This document shows, in pieces, positions 1-5,568 of a DNA stretch of 7,709 nt. The stretch covers positions 1 to 7,709 of the forward strand of contig JAVBYK010000450.1 in assembly GCA_030824095.1 (NCBI GenBank). The letters are read 5' to 3'. Below the pieces are notes generated by a model. That model did not search any database. It was not told the origin of the DNA and worked only from the letters and a program-made list of their open reading frames with translations. The stretch's first letter is position 1, and every line of letters starts with the position of its first letter. This DNA is from a bacterium. Its GTDB lineage: Bacteria > Pseudomonadota > Gammaproteobacteria > Burkholderiales > Burkholderiaceae_C. Both the position numbers and the translations under genes were made by a program.

Positions 1-99
1 GTGTTCCGCAACATCCAGATGAGCTGGAACGGCCTGGACGCCAATGCCCACAGCCCGTGGATGCAGCTCTGGCACAACGCAAGACGCTGGGTGGGGTAG
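1..99 (+). CDS. C-terminal end of an unrecognised protein (partial)
   Basis: Frame 1 is open from the window edge to a TAG at 97-99, giving 32 residues rich in tryptophan (W10, W20, W24 and W30 of the visible part), with a short segment reading MSWNGLDANAHSPW. The true start lies outside the window, so the GTG at base 1 should not be taken as a start codon. The GPx reading frame is also open across this stretch, but its translation there (arginine/glutamine-rich, no family features) looks like read-through of non-coding frame. I do not recognise the protein. It ends 29 bases before the glutathione peroxidase start on the same strand, so the two could be co-transcribed. That it is a real C-terminus is inferred from composition only. 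Confidence 0.45.
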   Translation: MFRNIQMSWNGLDANAHSPWMQLWHNARRWVG

Positions 100-128
100 G
101 GGCTTTGCCGGGCCCGGATAATGGCCGC

Positions 129-743
129 ATGACACATACACGCCCTATCTCCTTGCTGCTGGGTGCCGCCCTGGCTTGCGCCGGGACATTCGCCCAGACA
201 ACGCCCAAGGCTCCGGCCAAGGCTGTTGTTGCTGCACCCGTGGCACCCGCAGCGGCCTGTCCGGCCCTGCTGCAACACGAGTTTCCCCGTTTGCAGGACG
301 ATGCACCGCAAAACCTCTGCCAGTACGCCGGCAAGGTGTTGCTGGTGGTGAACACTGCCAGCTACTGCGGCTTTACCAGCCAGTACGAAGGGTTGGAGGC
401 GCTCTACGCCAAGTACCAGAGCAAGGGTCTGGTGGTGCTGGGATTTCCATCGAATGAGTTTGGCAAGCAGGAGCCGGGCAACTCCAAGGAGATTGCGGAC
501 TTCTGCTTCAACACCTATGGTGTGAAGTTTCCCATGTTCGCCAAGTCGGACGTGAAGGGCGACAAGCGCAACGCCCTGTATGCCGAGTTCTTCAAGGCCA
601 CCCGCACCGAGCCCAAGTGGAACTTCAACAAATACCTGGTGGACCGCAGTGGCAAGGTGGTTGCCAATTACCCCAGTGATGTGGAGCCTAACAGCAGCAA
701 GCTGGTTTCCGCCATTGAGAAGGCACTGAACCAGAAGTTCTAG
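129..743 (+). CDS. Exported cysteine-type glutathione peroxidase
   Basis: A 204-residue member of the glutathione peroxidase family, which reduces hydroperoxides with thiols. The ATG at 129 is chosen over the upstream ATG at 57 because it starts a clear signal peptide: basic MTHTR, a Leu/Ala-rich core, then a cleavage-like TFAQ. An Ala/Pro-rich linker follows to about residue 45, so the enzyme should act in the periplasm. The catalytic domain shows NTASYCGF with the peroxidatic Cys80 (cysteine in place of selenocysteine), PSNEFGKQEPG with Gln114, and KWNFNKYL with Trp164 and Asn165, which is the usual GPx tetrad. A second cysteine, Cys126 in ADFCFNTYGVKFP, lies 46 residues after Cys80. That is the spacing of the resolving cysteine in thioredoxin-dependent non-selenium GPxs such as yeast Gpx3. 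True glutathione dependence is therefore doubtful (inference). No strong ribosome binding site is visible (GGATAATGGCC upstream). It converges on the DsbG-like gene with a 23-base gap. Confidence 0.93.
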   Translation: MTHTRPISLLLGAALACAGTFAQTTPKAPAKAVVAAPVAPAAACPALLQHEFPRLQDDAPQNLCQYAGKVLLVVNTASYCGFTSQYEGLEALYAKYQSKGLVVLGFPSNEFGKQEPGNSKEIADFCFNTYGVKFPMFAKSDVKGDKRNALYAEFFKATRTEPKWNFNKYLVDRSGKVVANYPSDVEPNSSKLVSAIEKALNQKF

Positions 744-766
744 GTTCAGGCCATCGGGCGCAGGGC

Positions 767-1351
767 CTACGGCGTTGCGTCCACCCCAATCAGCTCTGCC
801 AGTGCCTGCGTCGTCAAGGCGCCTTCGCGGCCCAGGGTTTCGCCGGTGCGGGCGTTCTTGACCACCAGAAAAGGAACCGACTCGGCACCCAGACTGTTAA
901 GCAGCTTGGTATTGGCCTTGATCGACTGCTCCACCTCCGCTGGCACGCTGGCCGAGGCCGCTATGCCACCGCGCCCGCCCAGCAGGGATGCCTCATGTTC
1001 CGTCATCAGCGCCAGCGGGTCGGCCGAGCCGAGCAGTGCCGCCCCCTGTGTCAGGCTGGACGCATTGATCCAGGCTACCGGAATCCACTGGAATTTAACC
1101 TTTTTGTGCAGCGGAATGGATGCCTGCCACAGGTGGCCGCAGTGCGGGCACTGGGGGTCAAAAAAAACGTAGACCGTGTGGGCGCTCATCATGGCACCCA
1201 CGGTAAAGCCCTTGGCCTGGGCCGCCACGGTCTGGACGGAGACTTCCTGCCGGGCTGGCTTGGCCGGTTCCGCAGCATCCTGCTTGGAGCAGCCGCCCAG
1301 GAGGGCCGCAGTGATGGTGATGGCAGCCAGAAGAGATCGATTCAGTGTCAT
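767..1351 (-). CDS. DsbG-like thiol:disulfide interchange lipoprotein
   Basis: A 194-residue envelope protein with a thioredoxin fold. The reading frame is open further upstream, but the ATG at 1351 is chosen because it begins a lipoprotein signal peptide: MTLNRS, hydrophobic core, then LLGGC with lipidated Cys21. The +2 residue is Ser, which favours outer-membrane sorting by the usual rule. After a short linker comes the redox site FFDPQCPHCGHLW (Cys68-Pro-His-Cys71), then a C-terminal half resembling the catalytic domain of E. coli DsbG, including the cis-proline loop ESVPFLV (Pro160). DsbC/DsbG proteins carry an N-terminal dimerisation domain of about 60 residues plus a linker. Here only about 35 residues separate the lipid anchor from the thioredoxin domain, so that module looks absent. 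The likely role is disulfide isomerisation, reduction of oxidised periplasmic cysteines, or oxidation; a CPHC site as in DsbA leaves the direction open. It sits 37 bases after the 79-residue gene and is probably co-transcribed with it. Confidence 0.88.
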   Translation of the reverse strand: MTLNRSLLAAITITAALLGGCSKQDAAEPAKPARQEVSVQTVAAQAKGFTVGAMMSAHTVYVFFDPQCPHCGHLWQASIPLHKKVKFQWIPVAWINASSLTQGAALLGSADPLALMTEHEASLLGGRGGIAASASVPAEVEQSIKANTKLLNSLGAESVPFLVVKNARTGETLGREGALTTQALAELIGVDATP

Positions 1352-1388
1352 GGAAAGTGGGTGAGCAGTGTGGGTGTGAAGGCGGCAA

Positions 1389-1628
1389 TCAGTTGCCGGC
1401 GGGTTTTGGGGAAACAGGCACGGGGTTGATGGCCTGCTCCTCCAGTATCGAGGCGGGGACGGTGTCCAGAAAGTCCGGCTCGGGCGGTTTGGGGGCGCCG
1501 GAAAACAGTGCCCAGGCGGACTCTGAATCGGCTTCCACGGCATCCGGCACGGGAATGGGGTCTCCCGGCATGTAGCGCTCCTGCTCGGATGCTGGTTTGG
1601 CGGCCGGCTCTTTTGGTTTGGTATTCAC
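1389..1628 (-). CDS. Small proline-rich acidic protein of unknown function
   Basis: A 79-residue protein starting at GTG (1628). The start is supported by a strong ribosome binding site, AAGGGAG, five bases upstream on the minus strand. An ATG at residue 20 has no such site. The sequence is rich in proline and acidic residues (for example YMPGDPIPVPDA and PKPPEPDFLD), has no signal peptide, membrane segment or cysteine, and is probably largely disordered. I do not recognise a family. It lies between the J-domain operon and the DsbG-like lipoprotein gene on the same strand, 82 bases after the first and 37 bases before the second. The inverted repeat at 1640-1660 sits immediately upstream, so transcription may begin in that gap. 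Confidence 0.72.
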   Translation of the reverse strand: MNTKPKEPAAKPASEQERYMPGDPIPVPDAVEADSESAWALFSGAPKPPEPDFLDTVPASILEEQAINPVPVSPKPAGN

Positions 1629-1639
1629 GGCAACTCCCT

Positions 1640-1660
1640 TGTAAAAATGGCTTTTTTACA
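1640..1660. repeat. Perfect 8-bp inverted repeat, possible operator
   Basis: TGTAAAAA (1640-1647) is mirrored exactly by TTTTTACA (1653-1660) around a 5-base centre, giving a 21-bp A/T-rich palindrome in an otherwise GC-rich region. It begins three bases upstream, on the minus strand, of the AAGGGAG ribosome binding site of the 79-residue gene. The size and symmetry fit a binding site for a dimeric repressor overlapping a promoter. It is too GC-poor for a good intrinsic terminator of the upstream operon, although it could also fold in RNA. No regulator gene lies next to it, so its identity is unknown. Confidence 0.45.
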
Positions 1661-1710
1661 CTGTAGCGGAATCGCCATTCCCCTGCACTGCGTTGCGGAA
1701 AAACGGCCGC

Positions 1711-2943
1711 TCAGGGGCTGATGTTGCATTCCCGGCGCAGCAGCGCCAGTGCATCCTGCTGGGCGTAGCCGTGGTCGCTGCGCAGTGTGGACTCTGCCTC
1801 CTCAACAAAGGCATCCCACAAGTGCAGGTAGTCAGCCTGGTGCTGCTGGGGGGCGTGGTGAAGAATGAATTGCCGGGCCAGGCTGGCATCCAGCCCCGAC
1901 TTGCGGATCTTGCGCAGCAAAGTGGCAGCGGTCCTTTCGGTCAATACCGTCTTGGCGGGACTGGCGGCGGACAGGCACAGGAACAGGGTCAACAACGAGC
2001 TATCGTCGTCGTGCCCGGCGGTTGCCTTGTTCCAGGTGGCGGAGGCGGTGCGATCAAAGTGGTCCACCTCGCTCAGCGCATCTTCCACCCAGAAGTAGCG
2101 GCCCAGGAATGCGGGCGTGCGGTCAAACAGCTTGCGCACGGGCAGGGCGGTGTCCAGTATCTTGGGCAGATCGGCCAGCACCGACTGGCGTACGCCTTCC
2201 ACCACCGGCTTGAAACGCTGTGGCAGGTCTTTGGGCAGGGGCACTGTGAAGGCGCTGTTGGTGGAGTCCAGCGGCGCGTATTTCTTGCGCAGTGCCACCA
2301 CCATCTTCTCAAACGCCACCCAGTTGGGCATTTCGGTACGCCGGGTCGCATGGGCCAGCAGGGATGTGCGGACCACGGCCTCGGCGTCCTTGCCGGCTTC
2401 TTCCAGATCGGTGGCATCCATGCCCAATGTGTCCGCCAGCCACACGGCAGCATCCACCAGCAGGGCCACCTGCTGGCGCTGGGCCAGCTCGGCCTGGTAC
2501 TCGGGCAGGGTGCGCAGCGTCCATTTGGCCAGCAGCGGGATCTGTTCATCGGTGAAGCCGCCAGCTTCGTGCATGCCGAAGTGGCTGTTCTGCGGCATGG
2601 CGATCAGGGCCTTGAGCATGTCCGAACCACCCTTGGAGCGCGACAGAAAGGAGTGGTCACGCAGGGATTCGGCCGCCTGGCGCAGGTTGCCGCCCGTGGT
2701 GTGCTCCAGATAGAGACTCACCAGATTGATCATGCGGTCCCGGGCCTTCTCCAGCTCCGGGCGCAGGAATTCGGAGCCAAAGTAGCGCGCGATCTGCACC
2801 ATGCCTTTGGGGGCATCGTTGCCAATGGCGTCAAGTTTGGCCTGGTTCAGAATGCCGTGCTGCACGCCGTAAGCCAGCGCCTTCTCGAAAAAGGGGCGGG
2901 CATCAAACAGCGAAACGGAGTGGGGTGGCGATGCGGGCTTCAT
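1711..2943 (-). CDS. Conserved-looking 410-residue protein of unknown function, last gene of J-domain operon
   Basis: A 410-residue soluble protein with no signal peptide or transmembrane segment. By composition it is mostly alpha-helical. Visible stretches include an N-terminal FDARPFFEKALAYGVQHG, a central acidic/aliphatic segment ending near EEAGKDAEAVVRTSLL, and a C-terminal region with HHAPQQHQADYLHLW. I recognise no catalytic motif and name no family. The start codon follows the stop of the preceding gene by 6 bases and has no clear ribosome binding site, which suggests translational coupling. The frame is preferred over a 511-codon antisense frame covering 1693-3228 because this translation has balanced protein-like composition and matches the operon spacing. 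It is the distal member of the unit that begins with the J-domain protein. No convincing terminator follows it. Confidence 0.85.
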   Translation of the reverse strand: MKPASPPHSVSLFDARPFFEKALAYGVQHGILNQAKLDAIGNDAPKGMVQIARYFGSEFLRPELEKARDRMINLVSLYLEHTTGGNLRQAAESLRDHSFLSRSKGGSDMLKALIAMPQNSHFGMHEAGGFTDEQIPLLAKWTLRTLPEYQAELAQRQQVALLVDAAVWLADTLGMDATDLEEAGKDAEAVVRTSLLAHATRRTEMPNWVAFEKMVVALRKKYAPLDSTNSAFTVPLPKDLPQRFKPVVEGVRQSVLADLPKILDTALPVRKLFDRTPAFLGRYFWVEDALSEVDHFDRTASATWNKATAGHDDDSSLLTLFLCLSAASPAKTVLTERTAATLLRKIRKSGLDASLARQFILHHAPQQHQADYLHLWDAFVEEAESTLRSDHGYAQQDALALLRRECNISP

Positions 2944-2949
2944 CGGCGA

Positions 2950-3702
2950 CTAGATGGCGGATTCCTCGTCATCGTCCCGCGCGGCGGGCGTGGCCTTGCC
3001 GCGGTCGGTGTCGCCGGTTTCGACCTTGCCGTCGTCTTCATCGATTTCTGTTTCTTCCTCTTCGTCCAGACCCAGGTCATGGGCGCGGGCCTTGGCACGC
3101 AGGACCATGACGGTTTCCATGAACAGGTCCGGGCACTCGTAGCGCAGCAGCCAGGCCATTTGCATCCAGTCCTGGTCGGCCACCTCATCGAGCTCCAGCT
3201 TGGGCGGCACATAGGCCGAGGCCAGTAGTGCGGATTCGGACAGCATTTCGCCGTCGTCTTCGACCGCGTCAAAGGTGCCGGTGCGGGCAAAGGCTTCGAT
3301 GCGGCTCCATTTTTCGGTGAAGTAGTCGGCCATGGCCTCGCTGCCGCCTTCCAGGTCGCCAATGGCGGTCAGAAACTCAACCGGGTTGGCATCCTCGCGG
3401 AAGATCACGGAGTTCATCATGCCGCGCAGGTGGGTGCGGGTCAGGTCCTTGTATTGTTTTTCAATGACCACGGCGCGGGCAAACATCTCGGGCGTCACCA
3501 ACAGGTTGATGACGGATTCGCGGGAGTTGTCGTACTCGCGGATCACCGCCAGGATGTCCTTGGGCGGCAACTGCTCCAGCACGACCATCAGGGCGCCGTC
3601 GCCTTCGGTATCGGCCAGTTCCACCAGGGCAGACTCGGCACCGACGATGTCGCCAGCGGCGATCAGGCTTTGGGTCTTGGCTATCAGGGCAAGGGCATTC
3701 AT
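2950..3702 (-). CDS. Unknown 250-residue helical protein with acidic C-terminal tail
   Basis: A 250-residue cytoplasmic protein. Residues 1-140 are rich in short amphipathic helices, with LPPKDILAVIREYDNS at about 45-60 and an alternating helix-loop pattern recalling alpha-superhelical repeats (for example MgtE N-terminal-type repeats). This is a resemblance of texture only, not a family call. Residues 165-207 form a second helical segment containing WMQMAWLLRYECPDLFMETV. From about 213 to the end the chain is very acidic, with runs such as DEEEETEIDEDD and RDDDEESAI, and is likely disordered. The ATG at 3702 lies 6 bases after the stop of the preceding gene, with AGGAAAG inside the upstream coding end as a plausible ribosome binding site. 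I do not recognise its function; the operon context suggests it acts with the J-domain protein or its two other partners. Confidence 0.87.
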   Translation of the reverse strand: MNALALIAKTQSLIAAGDIVGAESALVELADTEGDGALMVVLEQLPPKDILAVIREYDNSRESVINLLVTPEMFARAVVIEKQYKDLTRTHLRGMMNSVIFREDANPVEFLTAIGDLEGGSEAMADYFTEKWSRIEAFARTGTFDAVEDDGEMLSESALLASAYVPPKLELDEVADQDWMQMAWLLRYECPDLFMETVMVLRAKARAHDLGLDEEEETEIDEDDGKVETGDTDRGKATPAARDDDEESAI

Positions 3703-3708
3703 GGGGTC

Positions 3709-4284
3709 TTAGTCTTTCCTGTCAAAGCCTTGTTCGACCATCCAGTCGTTACCGGCATCCTCGCGCTGGCGGGCTGCAACTTCGTCTTCGTCATGGTCTT
3801 CGGTGTGGTTGTCGTCGTGGCGCTCGTTGCGGACCTCGTCCAGGTCTTCTTCCTCGTTTTCCTCGCTGGCGAGTTGCGCACGTTCGACAGCCGTCAGCGG
3901 CTTGTGGTGCATGTATTCGAGGGCCGCGGCAATGGTCATGAACCAGGCGCCCTTGGCTTCATCCAAGATGGTCTTGACCATGTCGCCCGCCCAGGGGGCA
4001 ATCTCGATGTCGGCGCTGATGCTGTCCCACTCGGGCAAATCGTCAGCGTCCTGTGCCAGCACATGGTCCATCACGGCCGGGCGGGTGAAACGAAAGGCTT
4101 GGTGCAGCACCACAGCCACCATCTCGGGACTGAGTTCCATCATCTGCAATAGAAAGCCCAGTTCCTTGCGTTTTTCGGCCAGCCGCTTGCGCAGCACATC
4201 CTTGCCTTCGGAGTCGGAGGTCAGGTCGTCGAGTTCTGCCTGGTAGGCCGAACGCAGTTCAAGAAAGGAGGTGGAAATGCTCAT
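3709..4284 (-). CDS. Unknown 191-residue protein with acidic C-terminal tail
   Basis: A 191-residue soluble protein. Residues 1-50 are charged and helical, with a coiled-coil-like stretch around KDVLRKRLAEKRKELGFLL at 29-47. Residues 51-130 are more globular, with DDLPEWDSISADIEIAPWAG and AALEYMHHKPL. Residues 141-177 are dominated by Glu, Asp and His (EENEEEDLDE, HDDNHTEDHDEDE) and are probably disordered; the histidine/aspartate mix could bind metal, but that is speculation. It begins 15 bases after the J-domain gene with no obvious Shine-Dalgarno sequence, and the next gene starts 6 bases after its stop. The acidic tail is shared in kind, though not in sequence, with the 250-residue neighbour. 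I recognise no known family. Confidence 0.85.
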   Translation of the reverse strand: MSISTSFLELRSAYQAELDDLTSDSEGKDVLRKRLAEKRKELGFLLQMMELSPEMVAVVLHQAFRFTRPAVMDHVLAQDADDLPEWDSISADIEIAPWAGDMVKTILDEAKGAWFMTIAAALEYMHHKPLTAVERAQLASEENEEEDLDEVRNERHDDNHTEDHDEDEVAARQREDAGNDWMVEQGFDRKD

Positions 4285-4299
4285 AGGGTTTGTCGGTTT

Positions 4300-4590
4300 T
4301 TAGGGTGTGGGCCCACGGCGCAGTGGCTCGAAGTAGGTCTGCCAGATCTCTCGGGCGGTATCGATGGGGCTGTCCAGCAGGTTGCGACGGCGGTTGTCGT
4401 CATAGGCCTGGCGCTTCTGCTCGTCCGACAGCACGTCATAAGCCTCCTGCACGGCCCGAAACCGCGCCGGTGCCTGTGGGTCGGTGTTGCGGTCAGGGTG
4501 GTGCAGGGAGGCCTGCTGGCGAAAAGCCTTCTTGATGTCGGCCAGAGTGGCCCCACTGCTGAGGCCCAGGGCTGCGTAATGGTCTTTCAT
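4300..4590 (-). CDS. Minimal J-domain (DnaJ-like) co-chaperone
   Basis: A 96-residue protein that is almost entirely a J domain. It starts MKDHYAALGLSSGA, followed by the positively charged helix II KKAFRQQASLHHPDR, with the diagnostic HPD tripeptide at residues 31-33. Helix III contains FRAVQEAYDVLSDEQKRQAYD. J domains stimulate the ATPase of DnaK/Hsp70 and deliver clients to it. There is no Gly/Phe region, zinc finger or DnaJ C-terminal substrate domain, so this is a class III type and client choice must come from the last 30 residues (REIWQTYFEPLRR) or from partners. It is the first gene of a four-gene minus-strand operon with three proteins of unknown function, which are the obvious candidate clients or partners. 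It is not the housekeeping dnaJ. Confidence 0.93.
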   Translation of the reverse strand: MKDHYAALGLSSGATLADIKKAFRQQASLHHPDRNTDPQAPARFRAVQEAYDVLSDEQKRQAYDDNRRRNLLDSPIDTAREIWQTYFEPLRRGPTP

Positions 4591-4677
4591 GGGTCAATAG
4601 CCGTTCGCAATAGTGAAATGCGCCTCACCGCAGCGCAAGCACGCGTATTGACTTCAGTTGGGGGTGTTTGGGGGAAC

Positions 4678-4694
4678 AGCAAGTGGTTTACCAG
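4678..4694 (-). promoter_or_regulatory. Weak sigma-54-like -24/-12 element facing the J-domain operon
   Basis: Read on the minus strand, CTGGTAAACCACTTGCTG has GG (4692-4691) and GC (4680-4679) separated by exactly 10 bases, with TTGC at -12. The -24 half is TGGTA rather than TGGCA, so the match is partial and could be chance. It would start transcription near 4668, about 77 bases before the J-domain start. A sigma-70 alternative closer to the gene, TTGCGC-17-CACTAT, is also weak. Confidence 0.25.
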
Positions 4695-4726
4695 GGGAGC
4701 AGTCTCAAGCAGCACAGGCAACGACC

Positions 4727-4816
4727 ATGAATGCACCAAATTGGGACATGGTCTGCGTGGCGGTCAATGGCATGAAGCGGCTCCAGTGGAAGTGCAAGGC
4801 GCATTTTACCGGATAG
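4727..4816 (+). CDS. Possible 29-residue small ORF (doubtful)
   Basis: An ATG at 4727 opens 30 codons ending in TAG at 4814-4816. The translation begins MNAPNWDMVCV and contains two Trp and two Cys. GC at third positions is moderately high, compatible with coding, but there is no convincing ribosome binding site (only an AGGC about 10 bases upstream) and no family is recognised. It lies in the 487-base stretch 4591-5077 that carries no other gene I can support. A longer frame on the same strand ending at 4935 runs antisense through the J-domain gene and has atypical codon use, so it is not called. Confidence 0.12.
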   Translation: MNAPNWDMVCVAVNGMKRLQWKCKAHFTG

Positions 4817-4901
4817 AGCCCGCAATGGGTTTAGCGGCCAGATATCGGGCAGATCGCTGCCTGGTGTTGGTTTTTGGGAGCGCATCCGCGCAATTCGACG
4901 G

Positions 4902-4917
4902 TGGCATCAATGTTGCT
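4902..4917 (+). promoter_or_regulatory. Candidate sigma-54 (RpoN) promoter
   Basis: TGGCATCAATGTTGCT matches the RpoN consensus TGGCAC-N5-TTGCW at TGGCA and TTGCT. The GG at 4903-4904 and the GC at 4915-4916 are separated by the required 10 bases. Transcription would begin at about 4928, in the longest non-coding stretch of the window, and run toward the terminator at 4981-5014 and then the 5078 gene. Sigma-54 promoters need an enhancer-binding activator; no activator gene or obvious upstream site is visible here. Confidence 0.55.
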
Positions 4918-4927
4918 TTATCTGGTT

Positions 4928-5014
4928 GCGACTGAGGGTCGCGTCTTCTTGCGGGGTTGTAAACGGCGGCCTTGCTTTATCCCCCAGCCTTTACCGGTGC
5001 TGGGGGATTTTTTT
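4928..5014 (+). ncRNA. Candidate sigma-54-driven small RNA or attenuated leader
   Basis: The interval runs from the predicted start of the sigma-54 element to the end of the intrinsic terminator, about 87 nt. It begins with a short hairpin, GCGAC (4928-4932) paired to GTCGC (4938-4942) across a 5-base loop, followed by an unpaired-looking stretch and the terminator stem. It holds no credible ORF. Two readings are possible: a free regulatory RNA, or the 5' leader of the 108-residue gene at 5078, with the terminator acting as an attenuator. The sequence matches no RNA family I know (not 6S, tmRNA, SRP or RNase P). It is called on architecture alone. Confidence 0.35.
4981..5014 (+). terminator. 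Strong intrinsic terminator
   Basis: CCCCCAGC (4981-4988) pairs perfectly with GCTGGGGG (4999-5006), extendable by two A-T pairs, around a 10-base loop. Seven T residues follow at 5008-5014. It acts on the plus strand, yet no supportable protein gene precedes it on that strand, which points to a non-coding transcript or a leader. Confidence 0.88.
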
Positions 5015-5077
5015 GTCTGATGGCAGTCCGTATTCAACGAAAATTCCGGGCAATTCAAACCACGGAGTGAACAGAGC

Positions 5078-5404
5078 ATGGAAACGGAAAAGCCGGTACA
5101 GGACGATATTGACGAAGCCACCCTGGAGACGGTTGAAGCGCGCGCATTCGTGCTGTTCAACCAGGTGATGGAAGAGGCCTTCAGGACCGAGCGGTTCAAG
5201 GCCGTGATCCAGCTTTCGCACGCCATGCTGCTGGAGGCCGACAGGCTGGCGCGCGAGTGCGAAGCCAGCCAGAAGCCCGAGCGCATGACGCGGGCGCTGG
5301 TGGCAGAACACCTCACGGTCAACTGGGCGCCCAAGGTGTTGAACGGGTTGTCGGAAGTGGCAAAGGCCGGGGGCATTGCCGCCTTTCGCCAGACGCGGCA
5401 CTGA
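5078..5404 (+). CDS. Unknown 108-residue cytoplasmic protein
   Basis: A 108-residue protein, acidic at the N-terminus (METEKPVQDDIDEATLE) and otherwise mostly helical, with FNQVMEEAFRTERFKAVIQL and a C-terminal GLSEVAKAGGIAAFRQ. It has no signal peptide or membrane segment. The ATG has GGAG ten bases upstream (5064-5067). No clear sigma-70 or sigma-28 promoter is seen in 5015-5063, so it may be read through from the sigma-54 element past the terminator at 4981-5014. The flaG promoter starts 41 bases after its stop. I do not recognise the family and infer no function. Confidence 0.82.
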   Translation: METEKPVQDDIDEATLETVEARAFVLFNQVMEEAFRTERFKAVIQLSHAMLLEADRLARECEASQKPERMTRALVAEHLTVNWAPKVLNGLSEVAKAGGIAAFRQTRH

Positions 5405-5445
5405 AGCGTGCATGACCGGTGGCCAGGCGTGCCACTATCCAGTCC

Positions 5446-5472
5446 TCAAGATGCCTTGATGCCGGCCGATAA
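5446..5472 (+). promoter_or_regulatory. Sigma-28 (FliA) promoter of flaG
   Basis: The -10 element GCCGATAA (5465-5472) is a perfect match to the sigma-28 consensus. The -35 element TCAA (5446-5449, consensus TAAA) lies at the canonical 15-base spacing. Transcription should start near 5480, leaving a leader of about 90 bases before flaG. This places the gene in the late, FliA-dependent class of the flagellar regulon. Confidence 0.8.
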
Positions 5473-5568
5473 CCCAATTGGGTACAAAGGTTTTTTTGCG
5501 TCGATGATGGGTTTCAGGAGTCGCCTGTGAGGCAGAAATCCATACTGGCGTAGCGAGGAATGGTCATC

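Noticed and set aside
57..128. Upstream ATG extending the glutathione peroxidase by 24 residues
   Set aside because: It would bury the signal peptide behind a non-hydrophobic extension and overlaps the preceding gene. The ATG at 129 gives a standard signal sequence.
748..768. AGGCC/GGCCT inverted repeat between the convergent GPx and DsbG-like genes as a terminator
   Set aside because: The stem has only five base pairs, the loop is 11 bases, and no T run follows on either strand.
1352..1543. Upstream extension of the DsbG-like frame by 64 residues
   Set aside because: The extension is Pro/Trp/Arg-rich shadow of the 79-residue gene and would displace the lipoprotein signal from the N-terminus.
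1693..3228. Very long plus-strand open frame (511 codons) opposite the 410-residue gene
   Set aside because: It is antisense to two well-formed genes and is rich in Gly, Gln, His, Leu and Val, as expected when the complement of a high-GC gene is read in a stop-poor frame. It has no domain texture or ribosome binding site.
3430..4152. Plus-strand open frame of 240 codons across the 250- and 191-residue genes
   Set aside because: It has the same antisense shadow pattern. Its hydrophobic Val/Phe runs are the complement of the acidic tails (GAA/GAC read as TTC/GTC), not a membrane protein.
4498..4935. Plus-strand frame of 145 codons ending 45 bases before the terminator
   Set aside because: It begins antisense inside the J-domain gene, has mixed low third-position GC unlike its neighbours, no recognisable domain, and its end coincides with the sigma-54 element region.
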